Assembly (NCBI GenBank): GCA_964478335.1
Contig: CAYZIC010000056.1
Coordinates: 1 to 15,158 of the forward strand
From: CAYZIC01 sp964478335
GTDB taxonomy: Bacteria; Verrucomicrobiota; Kiritimatiellia; RFP12; DVOR01
DNA length: 15,158 bases
Reading direction: 5' to 3'
Position 1 is the first letter of the stretch; each line of letters starts with the position of its first letter. Below are positions 5,829-12,245 of the stretch, in pieces. The notes beneath the pieces were generated by a model that saw only the letters and a program-made list of their open reading frames with translations, made no database searches and was not told where the DNA came from. Both the position numbers and the translations under genes were made by a program.

Positions 5829-5975
5829 TTGCAACCCATTGCTAATTGGGGTTGCAATTCATTGCTCATTTGCCTTGCAACCCAAAAGTCAAATGGCTTG
5901 CAACCCAAAAGTCAAATACCTTGCAACCCAAAAGTCAAATGGGTTGCAACCCCTTTTTCATTTGCCTTGCAACCC
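5829..5975. repeat. Seven-unit direct repeat, exact 23-bp period
   Basis: TTGCAACCC begins at 5829, 5852 (variant TTGCAATTC), 5875, 5898, 5921, 5944 and 5967, each exactly 23 bp after the last. The 14-bp remainders are near-identical in the middle three units (AAAAGTCAAAT plus 3 nt) and diverged in the outer ones. GGGTTGCAACCC at 5941-5952 is a 12-bp palindrome. The period is not a multiple of three, so a frame through it repeats as three different peptides; coding is unlikely. Iteron-like protein-binding sites or a simple minisatellite are both possible. Confidence 0.92.
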
Positions 5976-6170
5976 CTTTTGTCACCCCTTAGTAGACGCG
6001 GGGATCTACATCTAGGCCATCGGCAAGCAGGGGGGGGGCATTTTCCCTTGGGCAGGACTGTGTGGGCCTGCTGAGCGAGGGGGACTGTCGTCGATACCCT
6101 CCTGTGGGCTTGCGAGGGGCTCTTTTGCGCTGAAATGGGCTTTTTCTAGCCTTTGTGGGTGACTCTAGGC

Positions 6171-6199
6171 TTGTCTTTGGATAGAATTTGTGGTACATT
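6171..6199 (+). promoter_or_regulatory. Probable promoter of the lipoprotein-nspC-dehydratase operon
   Basis: TTGTCT (6171-6176), a 17-nt spacer ending in TGTGG, then TACATT (6194-6199). Each box matches four of six consensus bases, helped by the extended -10 TGG. A leader of about 75 nt to the start codon would follow. Confidence 0.55.
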
Positions 6200-6280
6200 G
6201 TTGTCAGTGATGGGGTATGGTTTGCTCGATTGGTGCGACTAGCTCTCTCGAAATGTGGACTTTACTTAAAGGATATGATG

Positions 6281-7279
6281 ATGGTTAAAATGATTATCTC
6301 TATGGTGGCGTTGGTGGCTCTGGTGGGCTGCTCTCGAGAAAATTTGACGCTTAAGGAGCGTGAAGAACGCAATCAGGTGGCGTTTCGTGAGGCGATTCAG
6401 GCTGAGAAGCAGGGTGATTTTGCAGAGGCGATTAAGGTATACGACAATTTGATTTTGGAGCAACCGGGCTTGGCATCTGCGCACTTGAGCTTGGCGAGGC
6501 TCTTTCATGACAAGAATAAGGACTATGTCAATGCGCTCTATCACTATCGGGCGTATCTGAAGCTGGCGAGTGACACGCAAAAAACTCAGCTGGTGCAGGC
6601 GCGTATTAATATGGCGACCCATATGCTGGCGGCAGAAATGGCTCAAAAGGCTGATCGCGATAAAGAGATACAGGTCTTGCTTGACGAACGTAACCGCTCG
6701 CTAAAGCAGTTAGCAGTGAGCGAAACGGCTCTTGCAACGGCAAAGACTGAGGTCGAGGTGCAGAAAAAGACGATTGACAAGCTCAATCTTGAGCTGATCC
6801 AGCTGCGTAAGCTGGTCGAGCAGATGCGGTCGGATTCGCTCAAGGCTCAGGGTGCGACGCGTCAGCAGATCCAAGATGATGTCGCTGCTGCGAAGGCTCT
6901 GGCGGCTACAGTACGTGAGACTCCCCCAGCACCAGCTCGCCCTACGCGCCAGGTCGATACCTCTAAAGCATCGATCGATGAGGTGCGGGCCGATATCCTG
7001 AAGATGATTGCTGAGCAAGATGGTGGTGCGAATGAGGCTGATGATGCGGCGGTACTGAAGCAAGCGCAAGGTGCTAAGAAGTCTCAAACGGCTGCTCCCG
7101 CCGCGCCTGCCGCGAAGCAGGGCCGTATCCATGTCGTTAAGCCGGGTGAGTCGCTCTCGTCGATTGCTCGGGCTTACTATGGCAAGGCGTCGCGTTGGAG
7201 TGATATTTTGAATGCGAATAAGACGACAATCAATCCCAATGGCCGTCTCGCCGTCGGGCAAAAGGTCGTTATTCCCTGA
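6281..7279 (+). CDS. Lipoprotein with TPR-like helices, coiled coil and C-terminal LysM domain
   Basis: Predicted periplasmic lipoprotein of about 332 residues that should bind peptidoglycan. A short signal (MVKMIISMVALVALVGC) ends in a lipobox with Cys17. Residues about 31-115 form TPR-like helices (GDFAEAIKVYDNLI, ASAHLSLARLFHD, NALYHYRAYLKLA). A long charged coiled coil follows, about 120-205, then an Ala/Pro-rich linker. A LysM motif closes the protein from about 282 (HVVKPGESLSSIARAYYG, WSDILNANK, LAVGQKVVIP). LysM binds GlcNAc-containing glycan. AAAGGA at 6268-6273 is 7 nt from ATG 6281; ATGs at 6275 and 6278 are in frame and nearly equivalent. The open frame extends back to 6188 but those residues would spoil the signal peptide. 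First gene of the operon; a scaffold or cell-envelope organiser by inference. Confidence 0.88.
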   Translation: MVKMIISMVALVALVGCSRENLTLKEREERNQVAFREAIQAEKQGDFAEAIKVYDNLILEQPGLASAHLSLARLFHDKNKDYVNALYHYRAYLKLASDTQKTQLVQARINMATHMLAAEMAQKADRDKEIQVLLDERNRSLKQLAVSETALATAKTEVEVQKKTIDKLNLELIQLRKLVEQMRSDSLKAQGATRQQIQDDVAAAKALAATVRETPPAPARPTRQVDTSKASIDEVRADILKMIAEQDGGANEADDAAVLKQAQGAKKSQTAAPAAPAAKQGRIHVVKPGESLSSIARAYYGKASRWSDILNANKTTINPNGRLAVGQKVVIP

Positions 7280-7290
7280 GGTGACGTACG

Positions 7291-7578
7291 ATGACGCCGA
7301 GCCGTAGCCAGTTAAAGCTTGATCCTAATCTATTCTCTAAGAATAGACGCTCGGTGAGCTATTCTCTTGAGCCGACAGGATGGGTGGCTGGTAAGTTTAT
7401 CTTTGGACGGAGGCGTTTGACGGCTACTCGACCTCTGTCTGAGGCTGCGCGCTATGCGCAGCTGGCAACCTCTAAGCATAGTTTGGCGCGTCGCACGGTC
7501 GAGGAGTCTCGGGTGCTCTTTAAAAGATGGTCGTGGGTTATCGGTGCTCTTTGGGCTATTATTTATATGATGGGATAA
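7291..7578 (+). CDS. Small basic protein with a C-terminal membrane segment
   Basis: I do not recognise this 95-residue protein. Support for it being real: GAGGTGA at 7278-7284 is a strong ribosome binding site overlapping the stop of the LysM gene and 6 nt before the ATG, and the stop at 7576-7578 is 2 nt before nspC. It therefore fills the space between two genes in the style of translational coupling. The protein is rich in Arg/Lys (SKNRRSVSYSLEPTGW, KFIFGRRRLTATRPL), which gives a basic N-terminal part. A C-terminal hydrophobic stretch (WSWVIGALWAIIYMMG) looks like a single membrane anchor with the basic part in the cytoplasm. It may be a helper of the preceding lipoprotein or unrelated. 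Confidence 0.72.
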   Translation: MTPSRSQLKLDPNLFSKNRRSVSYSLEPTGWVAGKFIFGRRRLTATRPLSEAARYAQLATSKHSLARRTVEESRVLFKRWSWVIGALWAIIYMMG

Positions 7579-7580
7579 TC

Positions 7581-8765
7581 ATGAAAACACCTGCTTATAT
7601 TGTTGATGCTGAGGCGATCATGCGCAATGTCTCGATCTTGGAAACGGTCAAGGCGCGGACGGGCTGTCGGATTCTCTTGGCGCTGAAGGCTTTTTCTATG
7701 CCGGCGGCATTCCCCTATTTCCAGGGGCATCTTGATGGCTCTTGTGCCAGTAGTGTCCATGAGGCGCGGTTGGGTGTAGAGCAATTTGGTGGAGAAACGC
7801 ATGCCTTTGCGGCGGCTTTTAGCCAGGAGGATATGGTCGCACTGCTCGATTTGGAGGTGGATCATGTGACGCTGAATTCTTTTGCGCAGTTGGAGACCTT
7901 TAGGGCTTTGGCTCAGGTGCATCCACATGGCAAACGGGTCGTCTGCGGTCTACGGATTAATCCGGAGCATTCGGAGGGCCATTCGCCGATCTATGATCCA
8001 TGTGCACCACAATCGAGATTGGGCATTCGGATTGACTCGTTTGCGGGACAGTCGCTTGAGGGTGTCACGGGATTGCATTGCCATAACCTCTGCGAACAAA
8101 ACGCCGATGCCTTTGTGCGGACTTTGGCTGCAATTGAGCAGCGGTTTGGCGGAATCATTGACCAGATGTCGTGGATGAATTTTGGCGGCGGGCATCATAT
8201 CACGCGTGATGATTATGATGTGGATGCGCTTTGTAATGCGCTTAATGGCTTTAAAAAACGCCACCCCTCGATCAAAACGATTTATCTTGAGCCAGGAGAG
8301 GCGTGTGTCTTGAATGCTGGTTCGCTCGTGACGCGGGTGCTTGATTTGACTGAGAATCAGGGCTCCATTGCTATCTTGGATATGTCGTGTGCGTGTCACA
8401 CGCCTGATGTCATTGAGGGGCCTTATCGTCCGCGGGTCTTTAGACAGCACGATTGGCAGGGCGCTGCGATGCCGAGTGCGGAGGCTGACCATGGCTTCGA
8501 GCTCAATCAATCTCTCGACCATCCCTATGGCTATCGCCTCGCAGGACCGACTTGCTTGGCGGGCGATATCATCGGTGATTATGCCTTTGCTGCGCCACTC
8601 CAGATTGGCGATTTGCTCATCTTTGAGGACATGGCTCTCTATACCATGGTTAAGAATAACACCTTTAACGGCATCAACCTGCCGGATATCGTCTTGCGCA
8701 AGCCTGATGGCGCACTCCAGACGATTCGTACCTTTGGCTACTCACACTTTATAGAACGCCTCTAA
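7581..8765 (+). CDS. nspC: Carboxynorspermidine/carboxyspermidine decarboxylase
   Basis: PLP enzyme that decarboxylates carboxynorspermidine or carboxyspermidine, the last step of the alternative spermidine pathway, in the cytosol. It has 394 residues, usual for the family. Lys36 in LLALKAFSMP is the expected PLP Schiff-base lysine of the alanine-racemase-fold barrel. Other family blocks are GLRINPEHSEGHSPIYDP, SRLGI, LHCHNLCEQN, MNFGGGHHI, EPGEACVLNAG, HTPDVIEGPYRP, and GPTCLAGDIIGDY with the catalytic-region Cys. The start ATG 7581 is chosen because the family begins with a PAYIVD-like segment; an in-frame extension to 7527 would overlap the previous gene. The block before HTPDV reads SCAC, richer in Cys than I remember for this family. 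The partner dehydrogenase is not in the window. Confidence 0.93.
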   Translation: MKTPAYIVDAEAIMRNVSILETVKARTGCRILLALKAFSMPAAFPYFQGHLDGSCASSVHEARLGVEQFGGETHAFAAAFSQEDMVALLDLEVDHVTLNSFAQLETFRALAQVHPHGKRVVCGLRINPEHSEGHSPIYDPCAPQSRLGIRIDSFAGQSLEGVTGLHCHNLCEQNADAFVRTLAAIEQRFGGIIDQMSWMNFGGGHHITRDDYDVDALCNALNGFKKRHPSIKTIYLEPGEACVLNAGSLVTRVLDLTENQGSIAILDMSCACHTPDVIEGPYRPRVFRQHDWQGAAMPSAEADHGFELNQSLDHPYGYRLAGPTCLAGDIIGDYAFAAPLQIGDLLIFEDMALYTMVKNNTFNGINLPDIVLRKPDGALQTIRTFGYSHFIERL

Positions 8766-8797
8766 CTGGGCACCCCAACATAGAAAGATCCCCCATT

Positions 8798-9583
8798 ATG
8801 ATCGAGAAGAAAGACATTAAGAAAAAGCGCAAACAAGATAATTGGATCTATGGCCGTAGACCAGTATTGGAGGTGTTGCGAGCTAATCGACGCGAGGTCT
8901 TTGAGGTGATTGTGCCACCGGGCACGACGACTGAGGAGACTGAGGAGATGATCGCGATCGCTCAGGCTAACCGTATCCCTGTGCGCGCTGCTCAGCGTGG
9001 CGAAATGGATCGTCTCGTCGGTGAGGTCAATCACCAGCAATGCGCAATCCGCTGTGGGGGATATCCCTATATCTCCATCGAGGAGCTCCTCAATGATATG
9101 GATGCTGATCCGGAGGGGATTATCCTCATGCTTGACCACCTCGAAGATCCCCAAAACTTGGGCTCGCTCTTGCGTACAGCTGATGCCATCGGTGCCGTGG
9201 GTGTGATCATCCCAGAGGATCGATCGGCTATGGTCTCATCTGCGGTCGTGCGTGCTTCGGTCGGTGCCACGGAGCATGTGCGCGTGGCCAAGTGCGTCAA
9301 TTTGGTCCGCACGATGAAGCTCTTTAAAGAGCGTAACGTCTGGCTCACTGGCTTGGATATGGACACTCGTGCGACAGAATATACCAAAGTGGACTTTCGT
9401 GGGCGCTGTGGCATTGTCGTGGGCGCTGAGGGCGAGGGGTTGAGCCGATTGGTGCAAGAGGAATGTGACTTTATTGGTTACCTCCCTATGGTGGGGGGTG
9501 TCGAATCGCTCAATGCTGGTGTCGCTGGTGCGGTCGTCATGTACGAGGCCGTTAGGCAAAAGGCACAAAAGAAAGGCCGCTAG
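8798..9583 (+). CDS. rlmB: SpoU/TrmH-family 23S rRNA (guanosine-2'-O-)-methyltransferase, RlmB-like
   Basis: SPOUT methyltransferase that transfers a methyl from SAM to a ribose 2'-OH, most likely G2251 of 23S rRNA. It has 261 residues. After a lysine-rich start comes the substrate-binding domain (WIYGRRPVLEVLRA, residues about 16-90). The knotted SpoU domain follows from about 105: motif 1 DPQNLGSLLRTADAIGAVGV with the key Asn and Arg, motif 2 IVVGAEGEGLSRLVQ, motif 3 LPMVGGVESLNAGVAGAVV. Motif 3 has SLNAGVA where SLNVSVA is common. Family membership is firm; RlmB rather than a tRNA enzyme is likely from length and the N-terminal domain. The start has no strong ribosome binding site. It lies 32 nt after nspC and 2 nt before the next gene. 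Confidence 0.9.
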   Translation: MIEKKDIKKKRKQDNWIYGRRPVLEVLRANRREVFEVIVPPGTTTEETEEMIAIAQANRIPVRAAQRGEMDRLVGEVNHQQCAIRCGGYPYISIEELLNDMDADPEGIILMLDHLEDPQNLGSLLRTADAIGAVGVIIPEDRSAMVSSAVVRASVGATEHVRVAKCVNLVRTMKLFKERNVWLTGLDMDTRATEYTKVDFRGRCGIVVGAEGEGLSRLVQEECDFIGYLPMVGGVESLNAGVAGAVVMYEAVRQKAQKKGR

Positions 9584-9585
9584 CC

Positions 9586-10257
9586 ATGTCTTCCTGTGAA
9601 ATCAAAAAAAGACAACTCATCTTGGTCAATGCGATTACCTTTATTCGTGTGCCGCTGATCTTGATCTTTTTTGTCTTGGCAATCTGGCATGCGTGGCCGA
9701 TGCAGTTTAAGGGGGCTGAGCATGGGCCGCTGTGGCTTGGGCTCTTGGCACTCTTTTGCCTGATGCTCTCGGCTATCACTGATCTCTTTGATGGGCTATT
9801 GGCGCGGCGATGGCATGTGGAGACGAAGTTTGGTGCCATGTGTGACCCGTTGATGGATAAGGTCTTTTATCTGGTGGTATTCCCAATGTTGCTGTGGGTC
9901 TTGCCGATCGGTCAGCCTGACCAGAGGTGGCATACGCTGATCATGTTGGTCTTGACGGTCTTATATATGCTGCGCGACCAATGGGTGACCTTTTTGCGGG
10001 CTGTCGGTAGCCAGTACAACGCCAACTGCGCAGCGACCTTTTTGGGTAAGTTTCGCACGGCTATGACCTTTCCGCTCTGTGGGGTGATCTATTACTATAT
10101 CATGCTCAATGGCACCATATTGGGCTTGATGATCCCTCAATGGTTGGTCTATGCGGGTGAAGCGGTGGCGATCTTTTTAAACTTTTGGTCGCTCTATGTC
10201 TACACCAAGCTCTATATGCCCTATATTAAACGCTCGATGAGCATCGAGCACGACTAA
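9586..10257 (+). CDS. CDP-alcohol phosphatidyltransferase family membrane protein (PgsA-like)
   Basis: Integral membrane enzyme that joins a CDP-activated lipid to an alcohol, as in phosphatidylglycerophosphate synthesis. The 223 residues carry the full signature D-x2-DG-x2-AR-x8-G-x3-D-x3-D with exact spacing (Asp66, Asp69, Gly70, Ala73, Arg74, Gly83, Asp87, Asp91). Membrane segments are visible near 11-35, 48-65, 93-106, 117-130, 155-175 and 182-202. The length is a little above that of typical PgsA. The acceptor (glycerol-3-phosphate, inositol phosphate or other) cannot be read from the sequence, so no symbol is given. It begins 2 nt after the methyltransferase stop, with AAAGG upstream, and ends 20 nt before the dehydratase. 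Confidence 0.9.
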   Translation: MSSCEIKKRQLILVNAITFIRVPLILIFFVLAIWHAWPMQFKGAEHGPLWLGLLALFCLMLSAITDLFDGLLARRWHVETKFGAMCDPLMDKVFYLVVFPMLLWVLPIGQPDQRWHTLIMLVLTVLYMLRDQWVTFLRAVGSQYNANCAATFLGKFRTAMTFPLCGVIYYYIMLNGTILGLMIPQWLVYAGEAVAIFLNFWSLYVYTKLYMPYIKRSMSIEHD

Positions 10258-10277
10258 TCCTGATTGCAATCTACTTG

Positions 10278-12077
10278 ATGAAAACTTCCCACCTCCAGAG
10301 TCGCATTCTTGCTGCTGTCGTTGACACGCTGCTGATTGTCGCAGCCTACGTGATCGCTTTCTTATTGCGCTTTGACCTAGAAACGCCTCGATGGGGCTGG
10401 GTGGCGGTGATGCAAGGGGTGCCGATGTTGCTGTTGACCTATTGGTTTTCGCTCTTTTATCACGGCACTCACTTGACGTTATGGCGCTATGTCTCCACGC
10501 AAGATGCCATTTGGGTCTTGCGCTCGATGGCCTTTGCTCTTGGGGTGCAGTTTATTCTGCGGGGGGGATTTGCTGCGGAGTCTTACCTCTGGTTGCGACC
10601 GCCAATTGGCGTGGCAATCATGACGGCGGCCTTTAGCTTGGTCGCACTTATGGCTGCGAGGATCTTTGTGCGCTGGCGGTACGATCGTCCCTGTGATGCG
10701 ACTGATCAGCGCATCTTGGTCTTTGGTGCCGGTCGCAAAGGTGTCGCTCTGGCTAGCGAATTGCCTGTGGTGGCATTCTTAGATGACGACCCGGCTAAAA
10801 AGGGCGCCCGTCTGCAAGGGGTCTTTGTCGTGGGGGGACGCAAAATCGTCAAGGGTGCTGCTCATCGATTTCAGGCGACTGATCTGCTCATCGCCATCGA
10901 AACCCTTTCTCCAGATGCGCTGCGCGAAATCGTCTCTCTTGCCACACAAGCGAAGCTCAAAGTCAGCCGTGTGCCCAAACTGGCCGATTGGCAAGCGGGT
11001 GCTACGGTGCGCCCCATTGATGTCGCTGACCTCCTAGGCCGTCAAGAGGTCTCTCTCGATCCGACGCCTGTACGCGCCATGCTCGCTGGCCAAACCATTG
11101 TCGTCACGGGGGCTGGTGGATCCATCGGTAGCGAAATCGCTCGACAGGTCCTTGGTGCAAAACCTAAAACCATCCTGTTGGTCGAACAAAGCGAATGCGC
11201 TCTTTATCAAATTGAGCGCACGTTGCGTAAGATCCTCGATACACAGACGCTGATTGTCCCCTTTTTAGCGGATTGTGGGTGCGAATTGCGCATGCGCCAG
11301 CTTTTTGAAACGTACCACCCTCAAATCATCCTCCATGCGGCCGCCTACAAGCACGTACCAATGATTGAGCTTAACCCGTGTGAGGCTTTTCGCAACAATG
11401 TTATGGGCTCGCGCCGTCTCGGTGAGCTGGCGATCGAGTATGGTGTGGACCGTTTCTTGCTCATCTCTACCGATAAGGCTGTGCGTCCAACATCGGTGAT
11501 GGGATTGACTAAGCGCTTGACGGAGATTGTGTTGCGTTCGCTCAATGGTCGCGGTAAGACGCGTTTCTCCATGGTGCGATTTGGCAATGTCTTGGACTCG
11601 TCGGGCTCGGTTGTGCCACTTTTTAGAGAGCAGATCGCTGCTGGCGGTCCTGTCACGGTGACCGATCCGGAGATGACGCGGTATTTTATGACTACGGCTG
11701 AGGCTGTCACCCTCGTATTGCAGGCGACTGCCTATGCCCAAGGTGGGGAAATCTTTATCCTCGACATGGGAAATCCGATCAAGATCCGCGAATTGGCTGA
11801 GGTGATGATCACGCTCTCTGGCCTGAGACCTGATGTCGATATCCCGATTACCTATACGGGCATTCGACCAGGAGAGAAGCTCTTTGAGGAGCTCGATATC
11901 TCGGATAAATCGGTCCAACGCACCGACCTCAAGAGAATCTTTATTGGTAAAATAAACCCATTGACTGAGACACAAGTCGCCCATTATCTCGACCTATGTC
12001 AACAATTGGCCTCTCAATCGACCCCGTTGACACCTGATTGTGTGCGAGAAACCTTTGCCGACCTCTGCAATTTGTAG
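10278..12077 (+). CDS. Membrane nucleotide-sugar 4,6-dehydratase/epimerase (FlaA1/CapD/PglF-like)
   Basis: Likely converts UDP-GlcNAc to a 4-keto-6-deoxy sugar for surface glycans. About 599 residues. Four membrane segments come first (VVDTLLIVAAYVIAFLL, VPMLLLTYWFSLFY, a segment near 78-95, IGVAIMTAAFSLVALMAA). A CoA-binding-like Rossmann domain follows (RILVFGAGRKG, VVAFLDDDPAKKGARLQGV). The catalytic extended SDR domain has GAGGSIGSE near 277, Thr398-Asp399-Lys400 in STDKAVRPTSVMG, and Met408 and Lys412 in VMGLTKR, plus RFGNVLDSSGSVVPLF and GIRPGEKLFEEL. This Met/Lys pattern, without the Tyr of ordinary SDRs, marks the dehydratase class. The first Rossmann domain seems several residues shorter than usual between the GAG motif and VVAFLDDD. 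ATG 10278 is preferred over TTG 10275; no clear ribosome binding site. Last gene of the operon. Confidence 0.92.
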   Translation: MKTSHLQSRILAAVVDTLLIVAAYVIAFLLRFDLETPRWGWVAVMQGVPMLLLTYWFSLFYHGTHLTLWRYVSTQDAIWVLRSMAFALGVQFILRGGFAAESYLWLRPPIGVAIMTAAFSLVALMAARIFVRWRYDRPCDATDQRILVFGAGRKGVALASELPVVAFLDDDPAKKGARLQGVFVVGGRKIVKGAAHRFQATDLLIAIETLSPDALREIVSLATQAKLKVSRVPKLADWQAGATVRPIDVADLLGRQEVSLDPTPVRAMLAGQTIVVTGAGGSIGSEIARQVLGAKPKTILLVEQSECALYQIERTLRKILDTQTLIVPFLADCGCELRMRQLFETYHPQIILHAAAYKHVPMIELNPCEAFRNNVMGSRRLGELAIEYGVDRFLLISTDKAVRPTSVMGLTKRLTEIVLRSLNGRGKTRFSMVRFGNVLDSSGSVVPLFREQIAAGGPVTVTDPEMTRYFMTTAEAVTLVLQATAYAQGGEIFILDMGNPIKIRELAEVMITLSGLRPDVDIPITYTGIRPGEKLFEELDISDKSVQRTDLKRIFIGKINPLTETQVAHYLDLCQQLASQSTPLTPDCVRETFADLCNL

Positions 12078-12106
12078 GGGAACGACCCTCCAGGAGTAAA
12101 ATTTTT

Positions 12107-12141
12107 AACCGCATTCCTTGCGAGAGGTTATGCGGTTTTTT
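12107..12141 (+). terminator. Intrinsic terminator at the end of the operon
   Basis: AACCGCAT (12107-12114) pairs perfectly with ATGCGGTT (12130-12137), and T's run to 12141. Outer bases GAGTAAAA and TTTTACTC can pair further across a bulge. It lies 29 nt after the dehydratase stop and isolates topA from the upstream operon. Confidence 0.92.
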
Positions 12142-12175
12142 ACTCTCATCGTATCCGACAAGGCAAAAAAACAGC

Positions 12176-12204
12176 TTGCCAAAGAGCGCAATTTGTGGTA
12201 TTGG
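12176..12204 (+). promoter_or_regulatory. Probable promoter of topA
   Basis: TTGCCA (12176-12181), a 17-nt spacer ending in TTGTGG, then TATTGG (12199-12204). The -10 box is weak (three matches) but is preceded by the extended -10 TGG. The spacer end TGTGG is the same as in the promoters at 4515 and 6171. Confidence 0.45.
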
Positions 12205-12245
12205 TAAGGATGTTTATTTAACAGGCATAAGGAATTTGACTGATT

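Noticed and set aside
5829..5975. CRISPR array
   Set aside because: The repeat core is only 9 bp, the spacing is 14 bp with similar, not unique, sequence, and no cas gene is present.
6030..6038. Nine-G run as a phase-variation switch
   Set aside because: It lies about 130 bp upstream of the operon promoter and outside any gene, so slippage there would not change promoter spacing or a reading frame.
5829..6074. 81-residue frame with repeated LQPKSQ/CNPKVK-like peptides
   Set aside because: It is the 23-bp direct repeat read in three successive frames; no ribosome binding site is evident, and the period is not a multiple of three.
11265..11984. Long open frame on the minus strand inside the dehydratase gene
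   Set aside because: Antisense shadow; the + strand frame has all catalytic motifs.
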